From the NCBI RefSeq assembly GCF_008831285.2, contig NC_045141.1, positions 10,464,106 to 10,528,105 on the forward strand: a stretch of DNA of 64,000 nucleotides. Direction: 5' to 3'. Shown piece after piece: positions 59,701 to 64,000 of the stretch (position 1 is its first letter; every line of letters begins with the position of its first letter). A program made the position numbers and the translations under genes. A model generated the notes under the pieces. The model was not told the DNA's origin. It searched no databases and saw only the letters and a program-made list of their open reading frames with translations. The DNA comes from Nymphaea colorata (lineage: Eukaryota > Streptophyta > Magnoliopsida > Nymphaeales > Nymphaeaceae).

Positions 59701-62203
59701 AACTTCTTCACCCCATCCTGAGTTTCTAAATTGTTTTTAGCAACATTCTTGTCCAACTTCTGTTGGAAAACATTGGATGGTTTTGTCTGGCTAGGCATAC
59801 AAACTGCAGCATCTCCTTTCTCATCTAGCCAATCCACACTGTTGAAGATCTCTTGAGCATTATCAAAAGCTTCCATTGGAAGGCCCTCTTTCTCTTCCAC
59901 CCCCGTAGCATCAACAGTGCTAAAGGTTGAACCAGTATCCATGTCAGACAGGAGAATCTGTCCAACAAAGAAAACAAAACCAGGTTAAATATCAAAGCAT
60001 GCCATGTTCTACACCTTCAGAAGAACAAAATTCAGAAGCTAAGATGGTACAGCCAGGATAATTGATCAAACTGACCTCTGCTCTGAAGTCCTTAGGAAAC
60101 CGGTCCTTAGCATCCCATAGTATATCAATTTCATCACGGTTGAGCATCAAAATATTTGACCTGATAAAAGATGTATTGAACATGACCCTGAACATCATCT
60201 CTTCACGTTGCATATCCTCATCCAAGTTAATACATTCTAGGACAACATCACCTTGAACATGGCAGCGGATATCAACCTTAACTAGTTCACAGTCTTCCTG
60301 CAAAACAAAAATCATCAGAGACAACATAGATTTGTGCTGAACTTCTTCTTGTTCAGCTGATCACTGCAAGCTGATTCTTATATTCATAAACCAGCTCCAT
60401 TAGTTTACTTTATTTTCAATATGACAATATCAGATCCACTTCAAACTAAGGTGATAGATAGATGGCCAAAAGTGTTGACCAATGTTGTTAAAGTTGGTTT
60501 TGAAATTGAACTTCTTTTCAAAAAGATTCAGGAAATCAGATGAATCAAATCAAGTTGGAACCATTTTTGAATATGTAACCATCTAGTTTTCATATTTATA
60601 ATTAAAAATCAAAAGAAAAAAGAGAACTAAAAAAAAGTTCTAAAATTATTTTAAAACATTAAAAATATGACAACCAATCGAGAGATACATAAAAACGATT
60701 TTCTACCAATTCTATCTGAACAGGCTGACTCTGCTCAATCTTAGTACACTGGTCTTCACATGGCAAATAGACTTGATCGCCAAAACCAAAAGAGCAGGGA
60801 CAGACAAGCAAACCAAAACAAACCAAAAGAGTAAAAGTAGACACTACCTGACGATACAGCCGAAGGTTTTTTATTTTCTTTGACACTGAGAACAAAACTT
60901 TGGTACTTCGATTTGTAGAGCTAAATGTGTCTTGACCATAGACACGAAATAAAGGCCTGCATCCACCTTCTCCATTGAAGTTGGGTATGTCTCTAAGAAT
61001 AACACAATCCAAAGTGAGGGCCCTATCAGCAGGAGGCCATGTTGAACCTACATTCCTCCTAGAAATGTAATTCAGATATCGTAACTGAGAAGGCAGAGGG
61101 TTCAATGGGGACAAGAGCTGCAATAGTTCTCGAGGTGCCTGCTTGTATATCATATCCAAAGTCTTCTGTTCTCCGCTGTATTGTTTCCTGTAGATCAAGA
61201 GCCCTGCCAGCATGAAAGCAAGGACAGGCCATCCTCCACGTTCGCAATGCATAAGCAACACATTATGCTGCCCCTCCAGGGACAACCAGCTTTCGCTGGA
61301 CCTCAAGAAATGGTGTATCATCTCCAAACATATCAATGGACACCCTTCATATTGCCGAGGGTAATCCATCACAATCATATCATACTCCGACAAGATGTCG
61401 ATTAGCTGGCTTCTCCTTTCACCCTCTCTGAAGTTGAAAACCATATAAAAAGAGTCAGGAAACTGCTCGCCAAGTTGCTTGACAATGCCTCCCATATAGC
61501 TTCTGTACATGTCTTCATCCAAAACATCCGTGGAGAAACAACAATCAAACACTGCATACACAGAAATGGATGACGATCACAATCAAATCGTAGCCCCACC
61601 GATGAGAAAAACACCAAATGCTTGTGAAGAAAGAGAAACCTCATTGCAACTTATTTCTCAATCAAGAAGTGTGCAGCACAAAATTTACTACCGTTGCAGC
61701 CGTTGGTACTACACCATGTATTCAATAGTTCTAGAAACCCCAGTCGTGCGCCATAATTTAGACTATTTAGTTTCCTAATTTAACCTACTTTTCTGTTAAG
61801 TGGGTGCATGACATCCCCTAGGGCGCCTACTCAGTTTTCTAATTTATTTTACTTTTCTAGGTAAGAGGGTGCAGCACATTCCTCAGGCAAGCTACAATCT
61901 TACCCAGCCGTCGTTCGGTTGAACACTGAACCACTACAAACCTGAAAAACTTTCTCGTACGAAGAAAAGGGAGGCGACAACGCAAGACCTGAAGAGACCC
62001 ATAAATTTCCGCAACACTATAACAAAATCTCGTACAAATGCAAACCCGTTTGTCACTCCACCATCTTTGGCATTCCCAGACAGCAGAAACGAAAAGAAAA
62101 AAAAAAAAAAAGGAAGAGATGTCGACATACCATAGACTCTCTCTGCAATCTCCAGAAGCCCATCAGGCGGCTTCTTGTAGAAGAACTTCCTGAACAGCGC
62201 CAT
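23521..62203 (-). CDS. Class II formin (PTEN-like, C2, FH1, FH2), complete, 20 exons over 38.7 kb
   Basis: Formins nucleate and elongate actin filaments through FH2, fed with profilin-actin by FH1. In plant class II the PTEN/C2-like part is thought to bind membranes. Minus-strand exons: 62203-62131, 61551-60848, 60297-60076, 59957-59552, 59450-59332, 59226-58353, 58257-58056, 57907-57775, 56442-56371, 46070-45972, 45828-45787, 45546-45466, 45312-45262, 45158-45077, 36404-36310, 26897-26826, 26726-26610, 24599-24531, 24448-24382, 23702-23521. They sum to 3762 nt (1253 aa, stop TAA 23523-23521). Start [19 protein letters not shown]. The PTEN-like loop HCERGGWP (about residues 126-133) lacks the catalytic arginine. 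C2-like region about 190-333, polyproline FH1 about 509-800, FH2 from LKPLHW (about 839) to about 1220. Related to Arabidopsis FH13/FH18/FH20 and rice FH5 types. Intron 6 (95 bp, donor AAG/GTTCAG) is the least certain junction. Introns 9, 14 and 15 (10.3, 8.7 and 9.4 kb) carry transposons. Confidence 0.95.
25117..25545. mobile_element. hAT-like non-autonomous element (429 bp) in formin intron 17
   Basis: Terminal inverted repeat CTTTGTCACA / TGTGACAAAG, perfect over 10 bp, is flanked by a perfect 8-bp target duplication ATTATTAG (25109-25116 and 25546-25553). Subterminal DNA is unusually rich in GTACCCGTACCGG-type repeats at both ends (25145-25225 and 25450-25530). No transposase frame. An 8-bp duplication points to hAT. 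It shares its right-end phrase with the element at 32672-33725. Confidence 0.85.
27433..27905. repeat. Two-copy 236-bp tandem duplication in formin intron 15
   Basis: The block starting GATTAAACCCTTTCTTATCT at 27434 is repeated at 27670 and runs to GTGAGCACTATCT in both copies. By eye only a few substitutions and one 1-bp indel separate them, so it is a recent segmental slip or unequal exchange. Confidence 0.93.
28081..32324 (+). mobile_element. Degenerate Ty1/copia element C (same family as copia B), truncated
   Basis: The 5' LTR is 28081-28120 plus 29653-29867, split by a nested hAT-like element. It starts TGTTAACAAG and ends ATTTCTACA, like the copia B LTR end TGTTTCTACA. PBS TGGTATCAGAGCT follows at 29868-29880. 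Broken frames match copia B in order: [13 protein letters not shown] (gag), [18 protein letters not shown]-like gag, zinc knuckle [13 protein letters not shown] at about 30860-30895, protease WVVDSGAT at 31139-31162. Reverse transcriptase from about 31690 reads [15 protein letters not shown] and [11 protein letters not shown]. The integrase is missing (internal deletion near 31530-31690) and homology stops at LLLVY (32324), just before the DD catalytic pair. It is dead and sits in formin intron 15, antisense to the host gene. Confidence 0.9.
28121..29644. mobile_element. hAT-like non-autonomous element (1524 bp) nested in the LTR of copia C
   Basis: Ends are CAATGTTGTAAGAGGCG (28121-28137) and, inverted, CGCCTCTTATAACATTG (29628-29644), 16 of 17 bp matching. 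The perfect 8-bp target duplication GTCAAAAC is at 28113-28120 and 29645-29652. Subterminal zones are packed with AGGCG/CGCCT motifs (28137-28200 and 29470-29630). No hAT transposase domain seen in any frame, so it would need a transposase in trans. Confidence 0.9.
32672..33725. mobile_element. hAT-like non-autonomous element (1054 bp) in formin intron 15
   Basis: Ends begin CTATGTAATACGGGTAC (left) and CTATGCCACAAGGGTACGGG (right, inverted), with an imperfect terminal repeat. The perfect 8-bp target duplication is CTCTCCAC (32664-32671 and 33726-33733). Left subterminal DNA has GGTACCGGTATGACACCGG; the right has CCCGTACCCATACCCGCACC after a TA/GT microsatellite. The same layout occurs in the 429-bp element at 25117-25545. 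Open frames inside (for example 33075-33300, -) are not recognisable as transposase. Confidence 0.85.
34154..35685 (+). mobile_element. Degenerate Ty1/copia element D: 5' LTR and gag only
   Basis: A probable 5' LTR runs 34154-34345 (TGTTGGGAATAATG to TTGCAACA). It is followed by TAGTATCAGAGCCGG, one base from the usual PBS. After a 740-bp leader a gag-like frame starts near 35093 ([12 protein letters not shown]). It continues in broken frames with [47 protein letters not shown] and [20 protein letters not shown]. Homology fades at about 35685; no protease, integrase or RT follows. Family differs from copia A, B and C. Confidence 0.78.
37591..37755 (+). repeat. Copia A 5' LTR (165 bp)
   Basis: Begins TGTTAAGATGTG and ends CTAATCTTATCA. 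It contains a TATA box TATATAAA (37692-37699), a probable promoter for the element. By eye it matches the 3' LTR base for base. Confidence 0.96.
37756..38382 (+). other. Copia A primer-binding site and GC-rich leader
   Basis: The PBS TGGTATCAGAG (37756-37766) matches the 3' end of plant initiator tRNA-Met. The next 430 bases (about 37778-38200) are strikingly rich in CGCC/GCTGC triplet-like repeats, against a locally AT-rich background, and then normal composition returns up to the gag ATG at 38383. Open frames here are a by-product of the GC-rich repeats. It is probably the packaging/leader RNA region. Confidence 0.8.
38383..38868 (+). CDS. Copia A gag, N-terminal part (161 codons before a TAA)
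   Basis: Starts [12 protein letters not shown]. Contains the gag core (UBN2-type) with [28 protein letters not shown] and [15 protein letters not shown]. The frame stops at TAA 38866-38868 in the middle of gag, before the zinc knuckle, and the same frame reopens at once with [20 protein letters not shown]. This looks like a single nonsense change in an otherwise continuous gag-pol. Readthrough is possible but the context after the stop (CAAAAG) is not the classic CARYYA. Confidence 0.9.
   Translation: MSEISSGANTSSFASSGEMKSSPFSSIITKMDGGNYEMWAMQVKRTLIAHEKEHLILEPEPVQKVGKYTTWFKDNSLVMVWIVGTLSQDIANEVLHKESAKDMWDSLAATYSQARNETRIMQLHHDIHQMRQDGRPLHTYYSSLKSMFERLNSYFPACKCE
38887..42600 (+). CDS. Copia A gag-pol, main open frame (1237 aa)
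   Basis: First ATG after the gag stop; same frame as gag. Domains by residue of this frame: gag zinc knuckle C84-C97 (CX2CX4HX4C), aspartic protease LIDSGAST (D183), integrase HHCC ([15 protein letters not shown]) and catalytic stretches [17 protein letters not shown] and [12 protein letters not shown]. Reverse transcriptase runs from [16 protein letters not shown] to YVDD at 921-924. RNase H shows [40 protein letters not shown] and [13 protein letters not shown]. Stop TGA 42598-42600 touches the polypurine tract. No internal stop or frameshift, so the enzymes look competent apart from the upstream gag stop. Confidence 0.95.
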   Translation: MLMVGVFLSGLDSVYESAKNQMLTSPSIPPIDEAYSRLSRIPIPASTVLDTTSAMLATRGRGGSLFARGRGYRGRGNTTSRPVCQFCHRIGHTVDKCWQKHGRPAVANQTVFTDSPEQPKPQHTVSSSELRADDIISQLRNLIGDRTQQAPDPTTSTITTAASASSSGMYSDSATDTTDWLIDSGASTHLCGDKAQFTSYVSTPPGRSVILADGKYSPVVGHGEVQLTSSLPLQHVLHAPEFPHSLLSISQITRDLNCRAIFDSSSLVFQDILTGRVIGSGREQGGLYRLVHPFPFAGSTSAGSSSSSAYTWHLRFGHLPFQKLLHALPQLSPKSSFQCESCQLGKHHRSSFPPRPSRSSPSVFELLHFDVWGPSRTPDLQGHRYYLVAVDDHSRVSWVFLMKHKSEVGHVIKNFINEILTQFDTCVKIVRSDNALEFYASSLEQFFRDKGIIHQTSCAYTSQQNGVAERKHRHILDVARTIIIHSHVPHSYWGDAVLTACYLINRMPSSVLGDLIPISVLFPDRDLFSVPPRVFGCVAFVQLLGPGRDKLPPRAIKTIFVGYSRTQKGYRCYDPSTRRYYVSADVTFFESTSFFSPNGTQLRAPELNDEVHFPLPLMSCPKPVDPRFGAVYQRRTKPVAPVQCAPVPSPSTPKVIPDTNSTDNFLCNDDIGECHEHVHAPNELDMPIAQRKGKRSCTLHPISGHLSMDRLTPMYRQFVKGLSAIALPQNPMDALSDPKWAAAMQEEMDALQSRGTWTLVTPSADAAIVGCRWVFTIKYRADGNIDRYKARLVAKGYTQTYGVDYYDTFSPVARHASLRILLAVAVSKNWSLSQLDVKNAFLYGDLHEEVYMQQPPGFVAEGECQKVCRLRKAIYGLKQSPRAWFQKLSENIENEGFRRSSADHSLFVKKTSTGTVIVLVYVDDIIVTGDDDQGISNIKDVLGQHFVTKDLGELRYFLGIEFARNQKGLIMCQRKYVTDVLQETGMLGCRPASTPMDINTRLYDDDTEDVDARQYRGIVGKLLYITVTRPDIAYAVSRVSQFMDKPKKVHWDVAMMILRYLKNSPGTGLFFQNGTSLTISVYVDADYAGCPSDRKSTTGFCVFIGSNLVTWKSKKQTVVARSSAESEYRAMAQGTAEVMWVRSLMLDLTVEVPLPMQLLCDNKAALFIANNPAFHERTKHVEVDCHYTRDMIQKGFVSTSHISTTGQTVDIFTKALARGPFQSCCSKLSLFDIYAPT
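42608..42772 (+). repeat. Copia A 3' LTR (165 bp)
   Basis: Identical to the 5' LTR as far as I can read. Preceded by GAGGGGGAG and followed by the target duplication AACTT (42773-42777). Confidence 0.96.
43053..43350. mobile_element. Possible truncated relative of the hAT-like GTACCGG family
   Basis: The left part starts CTTCGTCACATGG, like CTTTGTCACATGG of the element at 25117. After an AT microsatellite, 43310-43345 reads GCCGCACCCCCACACCCAAG, like the right subterminal part of that family. No matching right terminus or target duplication was found, so it may be truncated or coincidental. Confidence 0.35.
43790..43831. repeat. (AT)21 microsatellite
   Basis: Pure AT dinucleotide run in formin intron 14. 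Confidence 0.97.
44124..45006. mobile_element. hAT-like non-autonomous element (883 bp) beside formin exon 14
   Basis: Ends CTACGTTATCAAGGC (left) and CTATGTTGTTAAGGC (right, inverted) with a perfect 8-bp target duplication CATATTAC (44116-44123 and 45007-45014). Subterminal DNA is rich in CGCCTAGGCG motifs (44150-44180 and 44870-45000). The core is AT-rich with no transposase. Its right end is 70 bp from the exon 14 splice donor (45077/45076). Confidence 0.9.
46071..50055 (-). other. Formin intron 9, distal part, no gene recognised
   Basis: Apart from the tRNA-Met sequence at 47902-47974 and a (CT)n run at about 47841-47868, nothing is recognisable. The 47227-47532 open frame has no family motif. 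A stretch at 47745-47775 resembles the right subterminal part of the hAT-like GTACCGG family but no ends were found. Confidence 0.5.
47902..47974 (+). tRNA. trnM-CAU: Plastid-type tRNA-Met(CAU) sequence in a nuclear intron
   Basis: The acceptor stem ACCTACT (47902-47908) pairs with AGTAGGT (47967-47973), with discriminator A at 47974. D-arm GACTCAGCGGTTAGAGT, anticodon loop TTCATAC with anticodon CAT (47935-47937) closed by TCGCT/AGTGA, and T-arm with GGTTCAAATCC are all present. The sequence is close to the chloroplast elongator trnM-CAU as I know it. It is most likely a short plastid (or mitochondrion-carried plastid) insertion. The A- and B-box-like parts could also make it a SINE head. 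Whether it is expressed is unknown. Confidence 0.78.
50056..50105. repeat. (TA)25 microsatellite
   Basis: Pure TA run that forms the left flank of the coding fragment at 50106-50665. Confidence 0.97.
50106..50665 (+). pseudogene. Acidic protein-coding fragment between AT repeats, possible endogenous pararetrovirus remnant
   Basis: One frame is open from 50106 to 50665 apart from TAG 50169-50171. It reads [15 protein letters not shown] before the stop and [39 protein letters not shown] and [14 protein letters not shown] after it. Composition is much richer in GC than its surroundings, and the acidic stretch is typical of the region around a viral coat protein N-terminus. Both flanks are TA microsatellites, a known landing site of endogenous caulimovirids. 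I do not recognise the exact family; the pararetrovirus call is inference. It could instead be a captured host gene piece. Confidence 0.45.
50670..50712. repeat. (AT)n microsatellite, insertion site of copia B
   Basis: TA run directly left of the copia B 5' LTR; the remainder (55984-56001) lies right of the 3' LTR. The element landed inside one microsatellite, with ATATA duplicated. Confidence 0.95.
50713..50995 (+). repeat. Copia B 5' LTR (283 bp) with two strong hairpins
   Basis: Begins TGTTAAAATAGATG, ends TGTTTCTACA. Two perfect inverted repeats lie near the start: ACCGGGTCC/GGACCCGGT (50736-50744 and 50751-50759) and GGGTACCGAG/CTCGGTACCC (50772-50781 and 50787-50796). A TATA-like box TATATAA follows at about 50821. 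Confidence 0.95.
51009..51380 (+). other. Copia B GC-rich leader with internal repeats
   Basis: Between the PBS and the gag ATG (51381) the DNA is very GC-rich. The phrase CGATCCAGCGCC occurs three times (about 51126, 51197 and 51272), spaced about 72 bp, and CCGCTGCCGTGGGTGTC occurs twice. Open frames here are by-products. Probably leader/packaging RNA, as in copia A. Confidence 0.8.
51381..51494 (+). pseudogene. Copia B gag N-terminus, 37 codons ended by TAA
   Basis: Starts [19 protein letters not shown] and stops at TAA 51492-51494 after TPIRLTKDN. The same frame continues with [11 protein letters not shown]. In the decayed relative copia C the corresponding position is a tyrosine codon ([11 protein letters not shown]), so the stop is best explained as one nonsense change. 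Confidence 0.88.
51606..55706 (+). CDS. Copia B gag-pol, main open frame (1366 aa)
   Basis: The frame is open from 51495; 51606 is the first ATG. By residue: gag core with [20 protein letters not shown], zinc knuckle C178-C191 (CX2CX4HX4C), protease [10 protein letters not shown] (D281), integrase HHCC ([15 protein letters not shown]) and [31 protein letters not shown]. Reverse transcriptase runs from [16 protein letters not shown], with YVDD at 1043-1046. RNase H has [40 protein letters not shown] and [12 protein letters not shown]. The stop TAA (55704-55706) lies within the first six bases of the 3' LTR. No other lesion; enzymes look intact. Confidence 0.95.
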   Translation: MLEDSQVKVWIISSVSADIQPLILRKPTSFDMWTVLARMYGRKKRVLRTYQIKRSIYSLKQGDLSVASFYAALKTKWEELDYHVNDNWDCGSDHARYWEKEWMDRTFLFLGGLRDEFESIRSQILNCDEIPGIEDVYARVESEEQRRQVMHIDPSHGTGPSAFVSRSSVSGPRPVRRCTHCHKSGHSVDFCWDLHPEKRLVRGRPPSSRRGPLLQDSTQSGSSSGEKSRLSLDQIKELQAYISRLSTTSEDTSTSDGAKLAQALVATSDQGNSSPGDWIVDSGATHHMTGDPKMFQEYKLTSGQQRVSMADGSSISVAGKGSLSLLNKYCLHNALHVPNIPVNLLSVSSITKELNCNLIFSADRCLLQDLGTGQKIGIGSAIDGLYRMPVQVASALISATSGQLSDVEDRSAIMRWHERLGHLPFQLIKQLFPKMFRSVSLDTFACEVCQLSKHVRASYPISFNKTSRPFALVHSDVWGPSGVPTGRGFHYFMTLIDDYSRCTFVYLLKKRSEVPGIVKNFVAFVETQFQTPVQTLRTDNAREYVSLSLDDFLRSKGIIHETSCSYTPPQNGVAERKNRHLLNVTRAIMFQRHVPKRYWGDALLTSAHLINRMPTRVLNGHSPHSALWPNQSPWPLTPRVFGCVCFVHDHSPTIKKLDPRSIKAVFLGYSSTQKGYKCVDPSTSRVFVSRDVTFHDHEAYFPANPLPGECLGERVDEYSSQRVDEYSSHQLIQFTDFLDYTASSPSVSVVDTVSEDRNSQMEGGPVEEQSRDHLFGQVYNRKKNDVMEVVDVTNPDLVSSPDDPSPMNEDLPIALRKGTRSCTSHPIQRFVSYAKLSKDYKCFITSLSMAVIPRSVEDAREDPKWLQAMTEEMDALAKNNTWEVVDIPNGTHLVGSKWVFTVKYKPDGTVERYKARLVAKGFSQKYGIDYLETFAPVAKLKTVRVILALAVQKKWSMDQLDVKNAFLNGHLEEEVYMSMPPGYVQKGKCCYLKKALYGLKQSPRAWFERLRVVMKTNGYKQGNGDHTLFIKQRNGLVSLLLVYVDDMIVTGDDEEEKRKMKETLAAEFDLKDLGKLRYFLGIEIARSETGLVMSQRKYTLDLLKETGKLGCRPFLTPMESGTRISIKTGTILDEEGKGRYQRLVGKLIYLTLTRLDITYVVGVLSQFMHAPTDCHWKSAERVLGYLKNDPGKGLLYTRQSQLSIEGYSDADWAGCTDTRRSTTGYCIFLGGNLVVWRSKRQEVCSRSSAEAEYRAVAMGVTEMLWLKILLADIGVKMEEKMRMYCDNKSAINLANNPVLHDRTKHVEIDRHFIRERIDSKELILPYMKSEDQVADVLTKSLCTSQFEKNVSKLGMFDMYAKLEGEC
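55701..55983 (+). repeat. Copia B 3' LTR (283 bp)
   Basis: Matches the 5' LTR with one substitution seen (T at about 55755 where the 5' LTR has G). Followed by ATATA and the rest of the host AT microsatellite. Confidence 0.96.
58380..58700 (-). repeat. Coding minisatellite in formin FH1 (exon 6)
   Basis: About five imperfect units each encode a run of 7-9 prolines followed by [12 protein letters not shown]-like residues, with unit length about 70-90 bp. The number of units sets how many profilin-binding tracts the FH1 region offers. Substitutions between units show it is not freshly amplified. Confidence 0.85.
59395..59446 (-). repeat. 24-bp coding tandem repeat in formin exon 5
   Basis: Eight residues, TADKNTQV, are repeated back to back, encoded by two copies of a 24-bp unit that look identical. 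It keeps the frame and lies in the linker between the C2-like and FH1 regions. Confidence 0.9.
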
Positions 62204-64000
62204 TTGCTGTGAATCACGCCATCCTCTTCATCCTAAATCGATAAATCGTCCCATAAATCGAAATCACCAACCAAACCGCCGTCTTAGGTCGACTAAAACG
62301 ACGGCAAACCCATCAATCCACCAAGCCAATTTGCTCACTTACTCAATTCCTTGTAGAAACGAAGAATATCAAACGAGATTGCCAGAAAGCACGATCCAAA
62401 TTCTTGCCCTTCTCTTTCCGCGCCCGAGATTTCCACCGTAATCATTTCGCATCCTTGCTTACATTAGGCTTTGCTTCAAGACGAAGTCTGAAGATTTCTC
62501 CTCCCCGTGTCAGAAAGGTACCCAGTTTCCGGAAAGATCCGGAAACGCTTCGACCTTACCCGATATGGAGGCGCTTTCTTCTCGAGTGCCCGTAGATTGA
62601 TTGTTCCCTGGCGACAATGGATCTGACGGCGACGAACTGTCGGTTGCCGTAAATTAAGATTCAGAATTTGGTTTTGGTTCGTCACCCTCAATTACTTGTC
62701 TTGTAATCTTGTATTCAGCTCCCGTCTTAACGTGGCTACCTATCACATCTCTCTCTCTCTCTCTCCCTTTTCCGGCTTTTGTTGGCTACGTCGTCGATGA
62801 ATTGATCTCTCTTTTTCTCTCTCTAGTGCCTCTCTCCTCGTTGCCTGTTAGGTTATTAATGAGTTGATCTCTCTCACTCTCTCTCTCTTCCTTTTGCTTG
62901 ATGGTGTCATCATCGATAAAGCTGAAAAATAAAATACTTTGGTCAGACAAGAAAACGTTTTGCATATAAAGAATACGTGGAGATAGAATATATGAATTTT
63001 GCAAATATTTCTGAATTTAAAAAATTATTCAGCTACAGTTTTGTTCTAGACAACATGTTTCCTTTTCAATTAAAAATTGGTAAAGTCTCTTTTTCACGTT
63101 GATCCTTAACTTCCATTATGATTTTCAAATTCGTGCTCGCCACTTGCTTTTATTCTTTTTACGGCAATAATCAAGTACTTTACAAAATTAGTTTGGTAAT
63201 GCCTCTGGCAAATACTTGTATATCATTTTTAGTGACTGGTCAGTTTATATCTTTACTGTGCCTTTTTTTAATTGACGGAGATATTAAATTACACACGTCA
63301 CGTAAACACTAACTTGGAAGACAAAAATTATTAAATTTACAAGCGTCCATTTGTCTGTGATTTACAAGTCATAAAATCTATTTAAATAGACCTTTTTCCG
63401 AAATTGGGTCAAATAGGAAAGGGGGATTGGCTTTCCTCGAACGAAAAAGCGGACATGCTGAAACCCTTTGCAAGTTTCTTTCTGTTTTTTTTGTTTCTTT
63501 AAAATGCTGGTTTTCGCCATCTAAATACATCAAACGCACCATCAATAAAAGAGAGGGCCCCTGCTGGGGTTGGCAAGCCGATGGGAATACATGGACATTA
63601 TTCTTGTAGACGGTATCTAACTAATGGGTATCATACCCTACTCAAGTCTTGAAACAACTTATAACTCTAGAGAAGAAGCATAGCCAGAAGAAATTTTTCA
63701 TGAAGTGGGTCGAATTAAACTTTTTTAATTTTGATTAAGTTCAAAATATCATTTTTCAAAAATTTTATATAAAACAAGTGATTTTTTTTAAAATTTATAT
63801 GTCAATTAAAAAAAAAAAAGACGTGGGGTCAAGGCCCATGCAAGCCCTACCTTCCCTCCACCTCCATTTAAAGCCAAGAGAAGGTTAGAAGGTTAGAGAG
63901 CATTAGGAGAAGGTTAGAGAGCATTGACTCTTCTTTCGACAACTCACACGCCCTCAAAAAGAAAGCAAAAATGAAGAACTTAGGAAGGTGATAAACCTGC
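62204..64000. other. Formin 5' UTR/promoter region and downstream intergenic DNA
   Basis: The formin ATG sits in CAGCAAATGG. Upstream DNA to about 62920 includes CT-rich runs (62748-62765 and 62865-62890) as expected of a plant leader or promoter. A phrase near 63675-63700 (AGCCAGAAGAAATTTTTC) resembles dispersed plant repeats. At 63860-63970 a TTTAAAG box, a short duplicated phrase GGTTAGAGAGCATT and ATGAAGAACTTAGGAAG with a possible GTGATA donor could mark the start of another plus-strand gene, but the evidence is thin. Confidence 0.4.

Noticed and set aside
60478-60510. ACCAATGTTGTTAAAGTT in formin intron 2, like hAT-like termini
   Set aside because: No second terminus and no 8-bp duplication found nearby.
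63971-64000. Possible first exon of another gene (ATGAAGAACTTAGGAAG with GTGATA donor)
   Set aside because: Only five to six codons before the possible donor and the window ends; kept only as a remark.
1-64000. CRISPR arrays, bacterial operons or phage genes
   Set aside because: Repeats are microsatellites, LTRs or tandem duplications; the genes and splice structure are plant nuclear.

Overview
The window is nuclear DNA from a flowering plant. The evidence is intron-rich genes with GT-AG junctions, a plastid-targeted fatty acid desaturase, a class II (PTEN-like) formin, many Ty1/copia retrotransposons primed from initiator tRNA-Met, and small hAT-like DNA transposons. The very long, transposon-filled introns would suit a magnoliid or early-diverging eudicot type of genome, but the species cannot be fixed from the sequence alone.

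Layout. 1-351 (+) is the 3' end of a BTB/POZ (KCTD-like) gene. 1903-11196 (-) is a complete 10-exon FAD6 (chloroplast omega-6 desaturase, 442 aa deduced). 11.2-23.5 kb is gene-poor and holds decayed retrotransposon pieces: a LINE reverse transcriptase remnant and minus-strand copia remnants. 23521-62203 (-) is one 38.7-kb formin gene whose 20 coding exons join in phase into 1253 codons plus stop, with PTEN-like, C2-like, proline-rich FH1 and FH2 regions. 62.2-64 kb is its upstream region.

The formin introns carry most of the mobile DNA. There are two nearly pristine copia elements, both antisense to the host gene. Copia A (37591-42772) has 165-bp LTRs with no difference seen and target duplication AACTT. 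Copia B (50713-55983) has 283-bp LTRs with one difference and target duplication ATATA. Each has one in-frame TAA in gag and an otherwise open gag-pol. There are also two decayed copia copies (C and D) and four hAT-like elements whose ends I could define by terminal inverted repeats and perfect 8-bp target duplications. One of these sits inside the LTR of copia C. Intron 9 also holds a plastid-type tRNA-Met(CAU) sequence and an acidic coding fragment between AT microsatellites that may be an endogenous pararetrovirus remnant.

The BTB gene and FAD6 face each other tail to tail. As I recall, their Arabidopsis counterparts are adjacent loci (At4g30940 and At4g30950), which suggests an old conserved pair. 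FAD6 desaturates plastid lipids and the formin nucleates actin and bundles or binds cytoskeleton; nothing in the sequence ties the three genes into one pathway. Exon boundaries were placed by hand from splice signals, reading phase and family similarity.
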